Origin: Smallanthus sonchifolius | Lineage: Eukaryota > Streptophyta > Magnoliopsida > Asterales > Asteraceae | DNA: 64,000 bases | NCBI GenBank assembly: GCA_023525975.1 | Contig: CM042034.1 | Coordinates: forward strand, 63,423,279 to 63,487,278 | Reading direction: 5' to 3' | Part shown: piece after piece, positions 44,992 through 55,967 of the stretch | How the letters are laid out: every line of letters starts with the position of its first letter | How positions within the stretch are numbered: the stretch's first letter is position 1 | Notes under the pieces: model-generated | What the model saw: only the letters and a program-made list of their open reading frames with translations | Databases searched by the model: none | Told to the model about the DNA's origin: nothing | Program-made: the position numbers and the translations under genes

Positions 44992-46059
44992 TGATGTAGG
45001 GCCAAAGGTCCCATGTTTAAGAGTCTAGTTTATATAGTTTTACTAGTTTTATCTTGTATATAGACTTGGTTTTACGTTTGTATTGGTATTTGAGTGTGTT
45101 AGAGGTATTATGTGCTAAATGAGCGGATAACGAGGTATAATGAGGAAGGCACGGAAGTACAAGGAGTTAAAGTGTCAAAAGTCAATTTTCCTGGAAAAGA
45201 AAATCTTTGCAGTACCCTAAAACTGGAATGGATCTTCTCGCGGTACGCAAAGAAATAGAAAAATCATCCGACTGTTTTGTCCTTCGCGGTACGCGAAGGA
45301 CTAGCCCAATTCTTTCACGGTACGCGAGGGCGTGCCGAATCAGCAAAAAGCCCTAATTTCTCATTAAACCCAAAATCAATCCCTAGTTTAGGTATATCTT
45401 CCATTCAGCTGAAACCAAAGAGGAGAGGGGCAATTCCCAGAGTTATAACTCATTCCAGGTCAAAGATTGAAGCTAAGCTCGTGTGCCTGACAAGCATGTG
45501 TGGCTAAGCTGCGTGTGACTTCCTCCCGATGGATGGTTCGTTTAGGTTTCTTGTTCTATTAAGTTGTTTGTAGGTTTGGATCTTGTTAGCTTCTGACAAT
45601 AACTTGATAGATTAATGTATTGGTTGAGTTAAACAGTGTATTTGAATGCTTTGAGTTTATTTTCTTTACAACTTGTGTTCGGTTGATGACAAGACTTTGT
45701 AGCCATGTTGGGTGACTGAAGTGAGTAACTTGGTGTTCATAAATTGGGTATTTGAATTGTGCTAGCTGTGATGAGTTAGTCGTATAGGTTGCTGACAACA
45801 TCTTAACTTCAATTATTGTGTCGACTGATTTTTCCAACACTATGTATATGTGATGTCCATTGGATAATAGAGTTTTACATAGACCTAGAACCCGAAGTTT
45901 AGAGGGAGTCACATCTTTATTTGATCCGTGTGTTTTCATTCTAGTTTATCAACTAAGTAATTTCACTAACCACTGATTCCTTGTGGATACGATACTCTTC
46001 TTACCCTTACTAGTTAAGTGTTTAAGGATTGTTTTTGACCGACCAAACGACATCGACCA
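44992..46059 (+). repeat. Solo LTR of Gypsy D family inside Gypsy E gag
   Basis: 1068 bp with the same ends as the D 5' LTR (TGATGTAGGG...CATCGACCA). Flanking 5-mers GTGCG and GTGGG differ at one base and are probably the target duplication. It sits at exactly the same gag position as element D in Gypsy H. It carries a four-unit palindrome array with centres 45213, 45244, 45290 and 45321 (31, 46, 31 bp). Confidence 0.82.
45203..45331 (+). repeat. Four-unit palindrome array (C type) in D-family solo LTR
   Basis: Units at centres 45213, 45244, 45290 and 45321. The third (CCTTCGCGGTACGCGAAGG) is a perfect palindrome around GTA; the first is decayed. Confidence 0.85.
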
Positions 46060-47247
46060 GTGGGCAAGCATCCGTGTCTGGTTTTCAATCATTTCCTTGT
46101 TCTTATTAGTGTCGACACTGTTTCCCGAGCTAGCTCCTATATCTCCTCCTCCCTGTTGTTGGCGTCCATTAAACCCGGCGGGTTATTTCCAGATCTCCAT
46201 CCCTAGCCAAATGAATTGTAGTTATTGTACCCTCGGTTCTGGTATTGGTTGCCAGTGAAGATCACCTGCTCTTGATTATTTACTCGGCAGTCATGAGTGT
46301 CGTGGCCTCCCCTGCACACTTCACAATGTTGAGCACTAAGCTTCAACTCCTTGAACTCGTTACCCATAGCGGCGCGTGCAGCAGCCATGCTAGAATTAGG
46401 AGTGACCTGATGCACACCTCTGTAGGATGAGGTGGATGATCTAGCACTAGGAATGGAAGTCCTAGTAGATGGATACTGCTGTTCGGCTTGAGCAAAGCTA
46501 TCGAACATTTCCTCGCACTTAGTTGGCTCGAGTCTTTCCATGATATGGCCTCTCGCAGTTGTATTGAACGTCTACTGCTTCTAGAATGTGAGGCCATTAT
46601 AGAACTTCTCCACTATAGCCCAGTCTGAAAGATCATGCTGGGGACATCGGCTCAACAGCGTGTTGAACCGCTCCCAGGCCATATGATAAGGCTCGTCGAG
46701 ATCCATCCGGAAGGAGTGGATTTGATCCCTAAGGCGAGCGGCCCTGGAAGGTGGATAGTATTTCTTGTAGAACTTGGCTTGAAGATCCTCCCAAATGGTG
46801 ATAGATTTATCCGGAAGTAAATGCACGCGCAGAAAGCGAGAATGGGAAGAGACGCAGCTAGATTGCGTCCTCAAATACACCCGTGATAATAAAGGTATCA
46901 CATATACGAACGAATCTCATCCTCGAGGATATGAAATTGAGTAGCATGCGTTATCGTACTCATGACATGTGACGGGATCTTCCAAGAATTGGCGTTTGGA
47001 ATGGCGAGGCAGGTAATCGAAGATCTTGCTCCGGTGACCCCATCTCTAGCCTTCTGGTGTACTGTACGCCTCGCTGGAGGATTAGCGTCGTCCATAGTTG
47101 GAAATGGAACTGGCTAATAGGATGTACCTGGTTGTTGCACAACTCTTTCAAACGCTCCCGTAAGTCACGGGTGCGCTCGTGAAGCTCTCGTTCGGGCTCT
47201 CGGAAAGCATAGTACGGTGGTGATTCCTGCGAGCGAGTATGGTGCAT
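46060..47247 (-). pseudogene. Gypsy E gag, N-terminal and central parts
   Basis: The ATG at 47247 begins MHHTRSQESPPYYAF. Frameshifted pieces then give IPNANSWKIPSHVMSTITHATQ, the Retrotrans_gag blocks WEDLQAKFYKKYYPPSRAARLRDQI and AWERFNTLLSRCPQHDLSDW (46581-46901), and a knuckle CEVCRGGHDTHDC (46203-46541). At least three frameshifts. It is the start of the same gag whose C-terminus is at 44220-44991. Confidence 0.85.
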
Positions 47248-47429
47248 AAACAGAAAGACTCTAAGATAGAAAGACGAAAACAAAAACTCAAGAACAGAAA
47301 GACTCGATCTTATACAAGACACACAAGTAGGCACGTAGGACAAGCACAACAGACAGACTCAAAAGAACTAAAATAAAACCAAAATCAAACAAAGAACTAG
47401 TCAAAGTTAATATTGTTATTGCCAAGTGT

Positions 47430-47446
47430 CCCCCGCAACGGCTCCA
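47430..47446 (-). other. Primer binding site, Gypsy E
   Basis: TGGAGCCGTTGCGGGGG on the minus strand, a variant of the TGGCGCCGTTGCCGGGG Athila/Tat-type primer site, six bases from the LTR. Confidence 0.75.
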
Positions 47447-47452
47447 AAAATT

Positions 47453-47617
47453 TGATGTCATCGAGACGGTCTATATAAAAACTATTAAAACCTGACCTAG
47501 ACTCCTAAGTAATAAATGGAAAACCTATGAACTTGATGTCATCCAGACGGTCTATAAAATAAACTACTAAACCTAACCTAGACTTTTAAGTAATAAGATG
47601 GAAAACCTATGAACTAA
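47453..47617 (-). repeat. About 82-bp tandem duplication at LTR edge
   Basis: Two copies of TGATGTCATC.AGACGGTCTATA through GGAAAACCTATGAACT, with a few substitutions and small indels. Confidence 0.85.
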
Positions 47618-48840
47618 ACTGCATTGACAGGCAAGTGTACCTATCGAGTGTATTACAACTTAATGGCAAACCGAGTTATCGAACCCTAGAGACACTATGT
47701 AACAATACTAGACTCTGACTCGGACTTGATCTAAAGATTGATTTGGTTTGGGGGGTTTACTACACTAAGAATTAACTAAGAATGCAATAAACAAAGTCGA
47801 CTCAAGCTATCAAGACAAAGAACTAAGGTGAAATCAAGAGATGGGAAAAATACCACCGAGGACGGAATCCTACACGCAAAGTACAACTTCTACCGGTTCT
47901 GGAAACAATGATGGATCTGGGTTTCTAATGAAACAGCTCTAGACAACCTAGTGGATCCCTAATCACTCTTAGGGTGTCACCAACTAAGGAACCTACATAT
48001 GTAATAACGCCCCGATTGTTCAATCAACTCTCGGGTATTTCCAAATATGATAAAGTACCCTAATGGACAGATTACCTCTCAGTCTCACCGTCCACAATAC
48101 ATTCAAAGAATGCACGGGGTAATATTAAGATAACAACTATGATTCAGAATAGCAACAATCACTAGACACCTAAACCAACTTCCTCTCAGACAGTTGACAC
48201 TTGGATTCCTAATGACGAGGACTAAATGACTAATTCTCACCTCTCGGGTATTGAACTAGGACACACATTCAACTCTAATCAGGGATCAACTAACAATCCT
48301 ATGGCTACTACGTCTAGCAAACCACCAAAATCACAAACCCTAAGATCTATGACCTAGATACGCTAACCGAACATGGCATACAACGACAATCAACGCATGG
48401 AATTGATAATTAACCACACAATCAGATTTAAGCATGCATATACATCATAATTATTAACCAAAGATTCTTTACAAAATCATAAATCCATTAATTGAATCCA
48501 AAACCGATAAAAGATTGAAACTTTACGCAGTAATCATCATAAACCTAGGCATTATCAATGTTCTAGCAAAGGATCATACTCAAAACATCCATAACATAAG
48601 TAAAAGACAGAAACCTAGTATCAAACATAGCAATCAAAGAATAAAAATCGAATCTTGAAACTTAGAACGCTATAATCAGCGAACCCGGAATCAAAGACTC
48701 AAGATTTTCTCTCCAATTCGCTTCCTTACTCCCAAAATCGTCTCTGGAACTCTTCTAGATGGCTAAAAATCGAACTCCTGACCTAATTGCCTTCAAATTT
48801 TATTTAATTTGATTTTTAGGTTTTTACACGGATTTTCTAT

Positions 48841-48966
48841 CTCTCGTGTACCGAGAGAAATTCTGGAAAGTCCCTCGCGTACAGCGATGGCCAAATTAGT
48901 AGGCCTGGTTTTCCTTCTCTCGCGTACCGCGAGGAATTCTCCTCTGGTCTTCGCGTACCACGAAGA
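48841..48966 (-). repeat. Four-unit palindrome array (C type), E/J LTR
   Basis: Centres at 48850, 48881, 48926 and 48957 (31, 45, 31 bp). The third unit (CTCTCGCGTACCGCGAGGA) is the best preserved. Confidence 0.87.
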
Positions 48967-49160
48967 ATTGAATTTCACCATTTTTGTCTTTTGAACCCTA
49001 GACTTTATTCTCATGCTCGGTTTCTTTGTATATTCACTTATATTCCATACGAGCACCTGAAAACATAACAAAGACTCAAATCTATACAAAAACGACTCAA
49101 AACGAACACAAAAAGACACTAAAACAATAGGAATAAAGATGTGTGCTTTGCATTACATCA

Positions 49161-50330
49161 AACATCCTCACACTTAACCTTTTTTCGTCCTCAAAAAACT
49201 CTGCAATGGAACCATAACTGAAATCTAACTTTAACATTAATTAGCAATTAGTAGTTCAATATACTCACACGTTAAAAAGCAATAATCAATATTTCTGTCC
49301 GATTAAACCCAAACACCAACTATCTAGCCCCCGTAATATGTTCTAATTCTAATTTATACAATACTCAATCAACCTATATGACTCACACTTAGAATCTACC
49401 GCTCTACCTAATCCCGTCTCATGGTCATGTTTAGACACGAATTAAACCATATAGATTTGCCCACCACGTTAACCTAAGATTTACAGGTTTTTAGAAATCA
49501 ATGGAATATGGAATGCATGGATGGGAATGAGCATTAATTTAACCATAAGAAGTTTCGTCTAGAGGTGTCTCAATCAAGTCACTATCCCGGAAGCTAACAC
49601 ATAGACTAGATTCTAAACATTTAAGCACCTAAATCTCACTTAGGGATGTATCATCCAAGTCACTATCTCAGAGGGTAACACATAAGCAAGACTCAGTTTC
49701 AAAGTAATTAATGGAAGGGGCGCCAACGAAACTCGAATTTATTTTCATAAAAAGAGAGTGGTGTGCCATGAATTTTTTTTAAAAGCCTCTAAATTTTAAC
49801 TTAACGTGGTACCTATCACCCTATGTTGACAGTTTCAGTATTACCGTTACCCTAAGATGAGTACCCTAAGATGAGTACCCACAAGATATCATGAATTTAT
49901 TAAGTGATTAATCCTAAGCAACACTTACAGGTTATTTAACCTATTCAAGTTAGCTGGGCCTACCAAAACATCACTAATTAGACGCGTTTTCTATTATTTT
50001 ATATCAATTAAACTTAACAAGTAGATTTAGTTGTACTATCATTTTCCATTTATTATGCAAAACTTGTATTTTCAAATGACATTTTTTTTCAAAATTTTCA
50101 ATTTTTTTGTATTTTTGGATTTTTATAAAAGATACAAACTTAGACTTAAACACACACATCCCCACACTTGAAAGACACATTGTCCTCAATGTGAAGCAAG
50201 ACACAACTAAAAATAAAAATTCAAAAATAAAACAGGAAGCGATTTAGCTGGTAATGTATTTTCAAACAACTGTGCAGATTTGTTCTTCCTTCTGTGCACA
50301 GTATAGCATTTCGTTCGCGGTTGCACATCA
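49161..50330 (-). other. 3' untranslated region of Gypsy J, left of Copia C
   Basis: Colinear with 15890-17040 of H, including 85-bp-type repeats (49556-49690) and the CCCCACACTTGAAAG motif near 50163. It ends with CATCA, the target duplication of Copia C; the tract resumes at 61063. Confidence 0.75.
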
Positions 50331-50543
50331 TGTAGGTCCACATGACTCATCTTAGATCAATCTCGTGACAGGACGTATCTTTAACGCGAAGTGCGGAATC
50401 CTTCGTGTTAACGTATGTATATAATTGACAATAGAAACAGCAGGTAAATAAACTTTCTCTTTTATATCACCAAACAGAGTTTACAGAATACTTGATCGTT
50501 CAATCGTTCTTTCACATGTATTCTAAACAGACTCTGTAAACTC

Positions 50544-50553
50544 TATATTTATA
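50544..50553 (-). promoter_or_regulatory. TATA box, Copia C 3' LTR
   Basis: TATAAATATA on the minus strand, 18 bp downstream of the nearest palindrome unit. The 5' LTR has the same at 60828-60837. Confidence 0.75.
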
Positions 50554-50571
50554 GACATATGTTCTGTAATA

Positions 50572-50659
50572 GGCGAACTTAACAAGTTCGCTTCAAAGAT
50601 GCTTAGGCAAACTTAACAAGTCCGCCTCTACTAGACCAGGCGAACTTATCCAGTTCGCC
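50572..50659 (-). repeat. Palindrome array B1 in Copia C 3' LTR
   Basis: Three 21-bp units (50572, 50606 and 50639; 34 and 33 bp apart) of the form GGCGAACTT, three bases, AAGTTCGCC. This is the same architecture as the Copia A unit, with the inner ACTT/AAGT conserved and the outer arms changed. Confidence 0.9.
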
Positions 50660-50729
50660 TCTAGCAGAACTTGTATTTATACTTAGACAAATCTAAACAA
50701 TTACATACAAAACATAAAGACAATAAGAC

Positions 50730-53716
50730 CTAAACTATTACAAAGCTTTTTTCATTCAATCTATGTTCTCTCCATTCATCAGTGAACATGATCTCATGCT
50801 TTCTTAACGTCCTCTGATCTTTCTTTGAGAAATTAATAAGATTCATTGCATCATAGAAACTAACAATGACCTTATTATCTTTATCATCAATCCTAGCTTC
50901 ACCAGTCTTCACATCAACATACCACCATTTCATATTCCCCAAAAAATCTTATGGAATTTTCTTCAATGGTATCTTCTGTACAGCATGTACTAGCTTAAAC
51001 TTATACTTCCAAGTCACATTCTTAGTCTTTTGATCTACAAGCTTCACTTTTTTTCCCTTCTATGGTTTTAACCTTTCATATTTCCCTGATCCACCTTCTC
51101 TCTTTATCAAATTGGCAATCACATCGGCTAATCCACACTTAGATCTATTAATCAATGGTTTCGTAGCTAGACCATTCATTTCACACCTTGGCAAGGTATT
51201 GAAATACTTGATCCTAGGCTTTAAGTATTGAACACCATCAGATCTTTTAAGAGCAAACATATTAGTTTCATCATCATAAAACCTACTTATCATCTTTCCA
51301 ATACACCTCTCTTTATTTACATGTCTTTCTTTCTGAGCAGGTTGTATAGGTGACTTTGGTAGTACTTTCATCCAACTGTTAACGACTTCTCTCCATTGTT
51401 CTCTAGTCATACCTGTATTTCTATACATCACAGGTTCTTCATTCAGCTTAGGAGATAGTATAAGTCGTATCAACATCAGAATCTATCTTGGATTGAGCAG
51501 TATCATCAGGTGTAGTGATGTCTTCAACATAGTCCATAGAATCTGTTACTCCATCATAAGAAAACTCAAGAATAACATCATCTTGGATGAAGTTATACGG
51601 AACCTTCAGACCATCACTTCCTTCATATGTAACCTTAGATTTACTATTTTCTATTTCAATATCTATAATCTCTCCTTCTTCAACTTCGTTATCCAACACA
51701 TCTTCTTCATCGTCATCAAATAACTCATCTATATCATCCAGACATTCTAATTTCTCAGCTTTTTCTTCTTCAGAGTCTTGAAAGAATTCCAATAACAATA
51801 TATCTTCATTCAATCCAGAATCATGCTTGGTTCCTTCAATAATATGTGATGTCGACTCCCCATGAGCTCTAGATATTGGATTCACGTCAGCGTATTGACG
51901 ATCACCCTCAACATTACCACTAGGATCATTGTCATCATTATCTTTTCGTTGAATTGAATCAGCATGACATGTATCATGTAGTCTTAACTCCCCCTGAGCG
52001 TCAAGATGCTCAACAAGTTTAGACACCAATAATTGCATGTCAGCAATCTGTGTAGCTTGAGCTTGAAGAACCAACTGTCTCTGAGAATCAGTAGACACAA
52101 GAGTATCTACTTGAGTCTGTTAAGCTAGCACCTGTGATTCAAGGAATGTAATTCTTTCAGAATCAGACGGCTTTGAAGGACCAGCTTCAGATGTATGTGG
52201 AAAATGTGGAGAAATCACTAGATGTGTATGTGTAGAAGCAGGAGGTGTAACCAATAAGGAAGCAACAAAATTTGCATCCTCTACACCCTGAGAAGAATGA
52301 GCAGCACCAATAGAAGCAGATATAAGCTTCTGTTCCTTAGGAACTGGAATAGCATCACTATCCGAGTCAGAACTTTTGTCTACTAAAGTTCTCTTTCCAA
52401 GAACTGATCCAGAAGGAGGATTCCGAACAGTCTTACGCCTCGGTTTTCTGGTTGTAGATTTAATACGCTTTCCCACATTAGACAATGGTAACGTAACCAA
52501 CCTTGCATAATGATCTGATCTAAAATCTCTAGATGAATCAGTATCCATAGCTTCAGAATCAGGTAAGATAGTGTCACCGGAACTCGTATCTTCAACATTG
52601 CCTTCAACTTCATGAATAGGTGAGTTCACAGCTTCATGATCAAAATCATCCATATTCATACCTAAATCTTGATCATTATCTTGAGCAGTCTCTTCTTGAA
52701 CTGGTTCATTAACAGGAATTTGAACCTGTTCTTGTGGAATAGGAACATTTTGTTGTTGTTGTTGAGCAGGAACTTGTTGTTGTTGTTGAGGAACTTATTG
52801 ATGTTGTTGAGGAACTTGTTGTTGTTGAGCTTGAAATTGTTGTACTGGAACTTGAACTGGTTTGTGGAATTGGAACTTGATTCTGGACTTGTCCTTGTAA
52901 TAACTCCTCAGGATGAAACCAATTATCATTAGGTGGCTCAACATAATCAGGATTGATTATGTGACCAAACAGAGGAGTAGGAACAGGAATAAGAGTAGCA
53001 TTTTGTTGTTTCACCTTAGTACAATCAGTAAAGATCCTTTTTGACATAGGAGTCAAAGTCGAACGGATTGGATGCTGAGGTAAATCCGGAATTAAATGAT
53101 TCAGAATCATCTGCACAAACCTATGATACATTAGAAACCCTTGTCCTTCTAGAGGATTTATTTGCATGACCAACTCACGGTAGAAGTATAAAGCAAAGTT
53201 GAATCGTTTGTTGAGTGTTAATGCAACCATGGCAGCCTGTAGTGCACTCTTCAACCCATCAGTACCAGCCTTCCTTGGAGACAGACGTTGTATGTTGACG
53301 TGCATAAAATATCTCCATTCGCCAACTAAACCTCATTTTCTTGCTTGTGTATCATTCGGTCTTCCTCGGTAACCCATTCGCTGAAAACACCCCATAATAA
53401 GTGTTTCAGGATATGACATAGGATCGTCCACAACACCTCCTAATCCCAATGTAGCACAAATAGTTTCTACTGAAATAGTAACCTCCGTATTATTAACTGT
53501 AGCTTAAAGTACATGAAGTTCAACATCTGTATCTTGATGGACAGTATCCCAGAATTGTTGAATATACGGTAAACTTATATACGGATTAGCAGATAAAGCC
53601 ACTTGCAATCTTGAACGATTTAGAAAGTTGATAATGTCTTGAAAATTAACAGCTTCAGACATATTAGGATCCAATAACGCCACTTGATTATGTTTGTACT
53701 CAACACGATGAGCCAT
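50730..53716 (-). pseudogene. Third ORF (SIRE ORF3) of Copia C
   Basis: About 990 codons from ATG 53716 in five pieces broken by a few stops and indels. The N-terminal domain (INFLNRSRLQVALS, QQFWDTV, ETLIMGC, QRMGYRG, RYFMHV, RFVQMILNHLIPDLP, PTPLFGHIINPDY) matches ORF3 of Copia A block by block. A Gln-rich microsatellite tract (52740-52860), an acidic/Ser-rich linker with basic KRIKSTTRKPRRK, a coiled-coil-like stretch (TQIADMQLLVSKLVEHL) and a strongly acidic tract follow. A C-terminal domain (TREQWREVVNSWMKVLP, GVQYLKPRIKYFNTLPRCEMNGL, MKWWYVDVKTG) ends over the LTR edge. No membrane span seen. Function unknown. Confidence 0.82.
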
Positions 53717-53742
53717 CTGTAAATGTAGAGGACAAAAACACA
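53717..53742 (-). promoter_or_regulatory. 3' splice-site-like sequence at ORF3 start of Copia C
   Basis: The minus strand reads TTTTTGTCCTCTACATTTACAG directly against the ATG (53716), a textbook pyrimidine tract plus CAG, in pieces of 14 and 8 bases. Same position as in Copia A. Confidence 0.6.
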
Positions 53743-53826
53743 TTAGTAAACAAAACAAACAAATTTTTAATTTTTTTTTAATTTTTCAACAAAAAATTCA
53801 CAAGTCCAAAACACTCCTGACCCTTA

Positions 53827-53926
53827 GGCGAACTTACTAAGTTCGCTTAGTGTTTCAAGAGGCGAACATAATAATTTCGCCTAAACAAGTTCGCCTGAAC
53901 AAGTTAGCCTGAACCTGTCTGTCGAT
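53827..53926 (-). repeat. Palindrome array B2 (leader of ORF3, Copia C)
   Basis: Two full units (53827 and 53861, 34 bp apart) and two half units beyond, of the GGCGAACTT / AAGTTCGCC type. The array is about 110 bp before the ORF3 ATG, matching array A1. Confidence 0.82.
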
Positions 53927-54249
53927 ACAAATTCCACACAGAATCACAAACATGTCTAAATCAAGCATAAATTCTCAATTCAAACTTAACAATATCATCG
54001 ATTAAGACTCACGATACATTTTAAATCATTAATTTCAAGTGTTAATACAGAAACTATGTTCAAATATCATAATACGTGAAAACTTTCAAAATGAAGAACT
54101 CAGAGTAAAAAATTGCAAAATCCAGAAGATTTACCGGATAAAATTCGTTGAAATTACTCTATGATTACTCACAATTGAAAACTGATTCAGATACAACCAC
54201 ACAAAATTCTAAACTGAAACCCTAGAATTGAAATCACAAGTTCACTCAA
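53927..54249 (-). other. Copia C spacer between palindrome arrays
   Basis: AT-rich, non-coding. GTAAATC and GTGAGTAATC words on the minus strand could serve as splice donors for ORF3; none can be singled out. Confidence 0.35.
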
Positions 54250-54426
54250 TATTCTGTAAGTTCGCTCAAACAGTGAAGAGGATAAATTAATAAGTTCGCC
54301 TGAACACAATACTACATCACCATTAAGTTCGCTCCATTAGGCGAACTTGTTAAGTTCGCTTAACAAGCCTCAGGTGAACATATTAAGTTCGCTTGCTTAG
54401 AACCAGGCGAACATATTAAGTTCGCT
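54250..54426 (-). repeat. Palindrome array B3 (pol-ORF3 spacer, Copia C)
   Basis: Three full units (54340, 54373 and 54406; 33 bp apart) and three half units (about 54256, 54291 and 54324). It matches array A2 in position. No clear TATA box follows, only ATTAATTTATCC. Confidence 0.85.
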
Positions 54427-55967
54427 CCAAACCTTTTCCTTTGACCAAAATTCTTCACTTTCAATCACGACACATTCTTGTGAACTTCCATATGTAGCAA
54501 GTATCCGATCCAATTCCTGAAACATTTAAAAAAAGTTTTCATGGAAGATAGAAACAACATATTTTTGGATTTTATCTGTACAAACGGAATCACATATTTT
54601 TTTGTTTTTATCTGAGCAAACTGAAAAACACATATTTTTGGTTTTTATCTGAGCAAACTGAAAACACATATTTTTGGTTTTTATATGATCAAACTAAAAT
54701 ACATATTTTTGGATGAACATCATGAGCAAGAAGATCATATCAGTATATGAGTAATTCATCACACAGTTTATTATCAACTATGGGTAACCTAAGATATGAA
54801 ACATTCAAACTCATACTTATGTAACTCAATACTTTTTTCAATTTTATGTAACTTTTGCAATCTATTTGAACAATACTTGAAATGATACGCGATAAATTTC
54901 AAAATAAACAAGATCAGGTTACGAAATGCTCAATTTTTCATTCCAAATTTGCAATACAAAGCATGAAGTTTTAAATTGTCAATATTATATGATTTGAAAC
55001 TATAAGCATTTTTCTTCCAAATTCATGTGAGTTAGTACCATTTAGATGAAAAACATCGTGTACCCCACATATATGCCAACAGAAATCAAATTTGCATTAT
55101 CTTCAAGACATACACAATTTATTGAAAGATTAGATTAATCTCCAAGATGAAATTATCTCTTTTAGCACAAGAATAGAATAGCAGATCCCAAAGGATATAA
55201 GAATCAGAATGATTCAGAATCAAAAGATTCTAGTGAATTGGCTTTATAATGAGAATCAAAAGATTCAGGTAGGAGGATCCAACTATTATCTGGATAAATT
55301 TCAATGAAATCAGACTAGATGATATATCTAACTGATCCAAGGGTGAATATATGTTCTAACAGATGGTGTTAGAAACATATCTTAGTTCAACAACACATTG
55401 CATGTTTTTCGGGGCATGGGCAGTGACGTGAACTGAAAGAGATTGTGTTAAAGACATAATTCGATATTGGTCTCATGAAATTCTTAAAACCAAATATTCT
55501 ATATCTGATAATTATCTTTTACACACACACTCAAGCATATAATGGATTCAAATCACAGATGTAATCATATTATATTTAATTTTCACACTACTATTGGTTT
55601 AAAAACGCTTCTAGTCTATTGACAATTCAAGTTTCAAACTCATATTCAAATTAAAACATGTTATCAAGATTAGAGCATTCAAAACACTATCATTTCTCAT
55701 TTATGCAGACTTTGAAATTTAGATCAAATCAAAATTATTTAAACTTTCATATATCAAAGGTCTACTAAAGTCATGTGTAATGAATTATTCACTGATGTAC
55801 TATCATTTCTTTTATAACTTCAAATGATGTCAATTTTATATTTTTCATTTTGTTTTTGAATTTTTATAAATAACAATTTTTAACTGAAATGTAAAATGCA
55901 GAAATGTAATCAAGCAATAAAAGAATTAAAAAACAAAATCTCCCATGAAAATTGTTTTGAAAAACTT
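54427..55967 (-). other. Non-coding pol-ORF3 spacer of Copia C
   Basis: No ORF. 54530-54720 has a short tandem repeat (CACATATTTTTGG...TTTTATCTGA, three to four copies). 54970-55960 is colinear with 3110-4080 of Copia A. Confidence 0.6.

Larger units (their letters stand above)
47453..49160 (-). repeat. LTR shared by Gypsy E (as 5' LTR) and Gypsy J (as 3' LTR)
   Basis: On the minus strand TGATGTAATGC...GACATCA, about 1708 bp. One side abuts the E primer site and the other the J 3' end (AAGTGTGAGGATG). The E-side edge contains a tandem duplication of about 82 bp (47453-47534 and 47535-47617), so its true end may be either copy. It contains a four-unit palindrome array. Confidence 0.72.
50331..50774 (-). 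repeat. 3' LTR of Copia C
   Basis: 444 bp, matching the 5' LTR length (443 bp) once the insertion there is removed. It starts TGGAGAGAACATAG on the minus strand and ends GGACCTACA. A TATAAATATA box lies at 50544-50553, with the palindrome array just upstream. Confidence 0.88.

Noticed and set aside
46635..46820. Plus-strand ORF in Gypsy E gag
   Set aside because: Antisense to the clear Retrotrans_gag domain on the minus strand.
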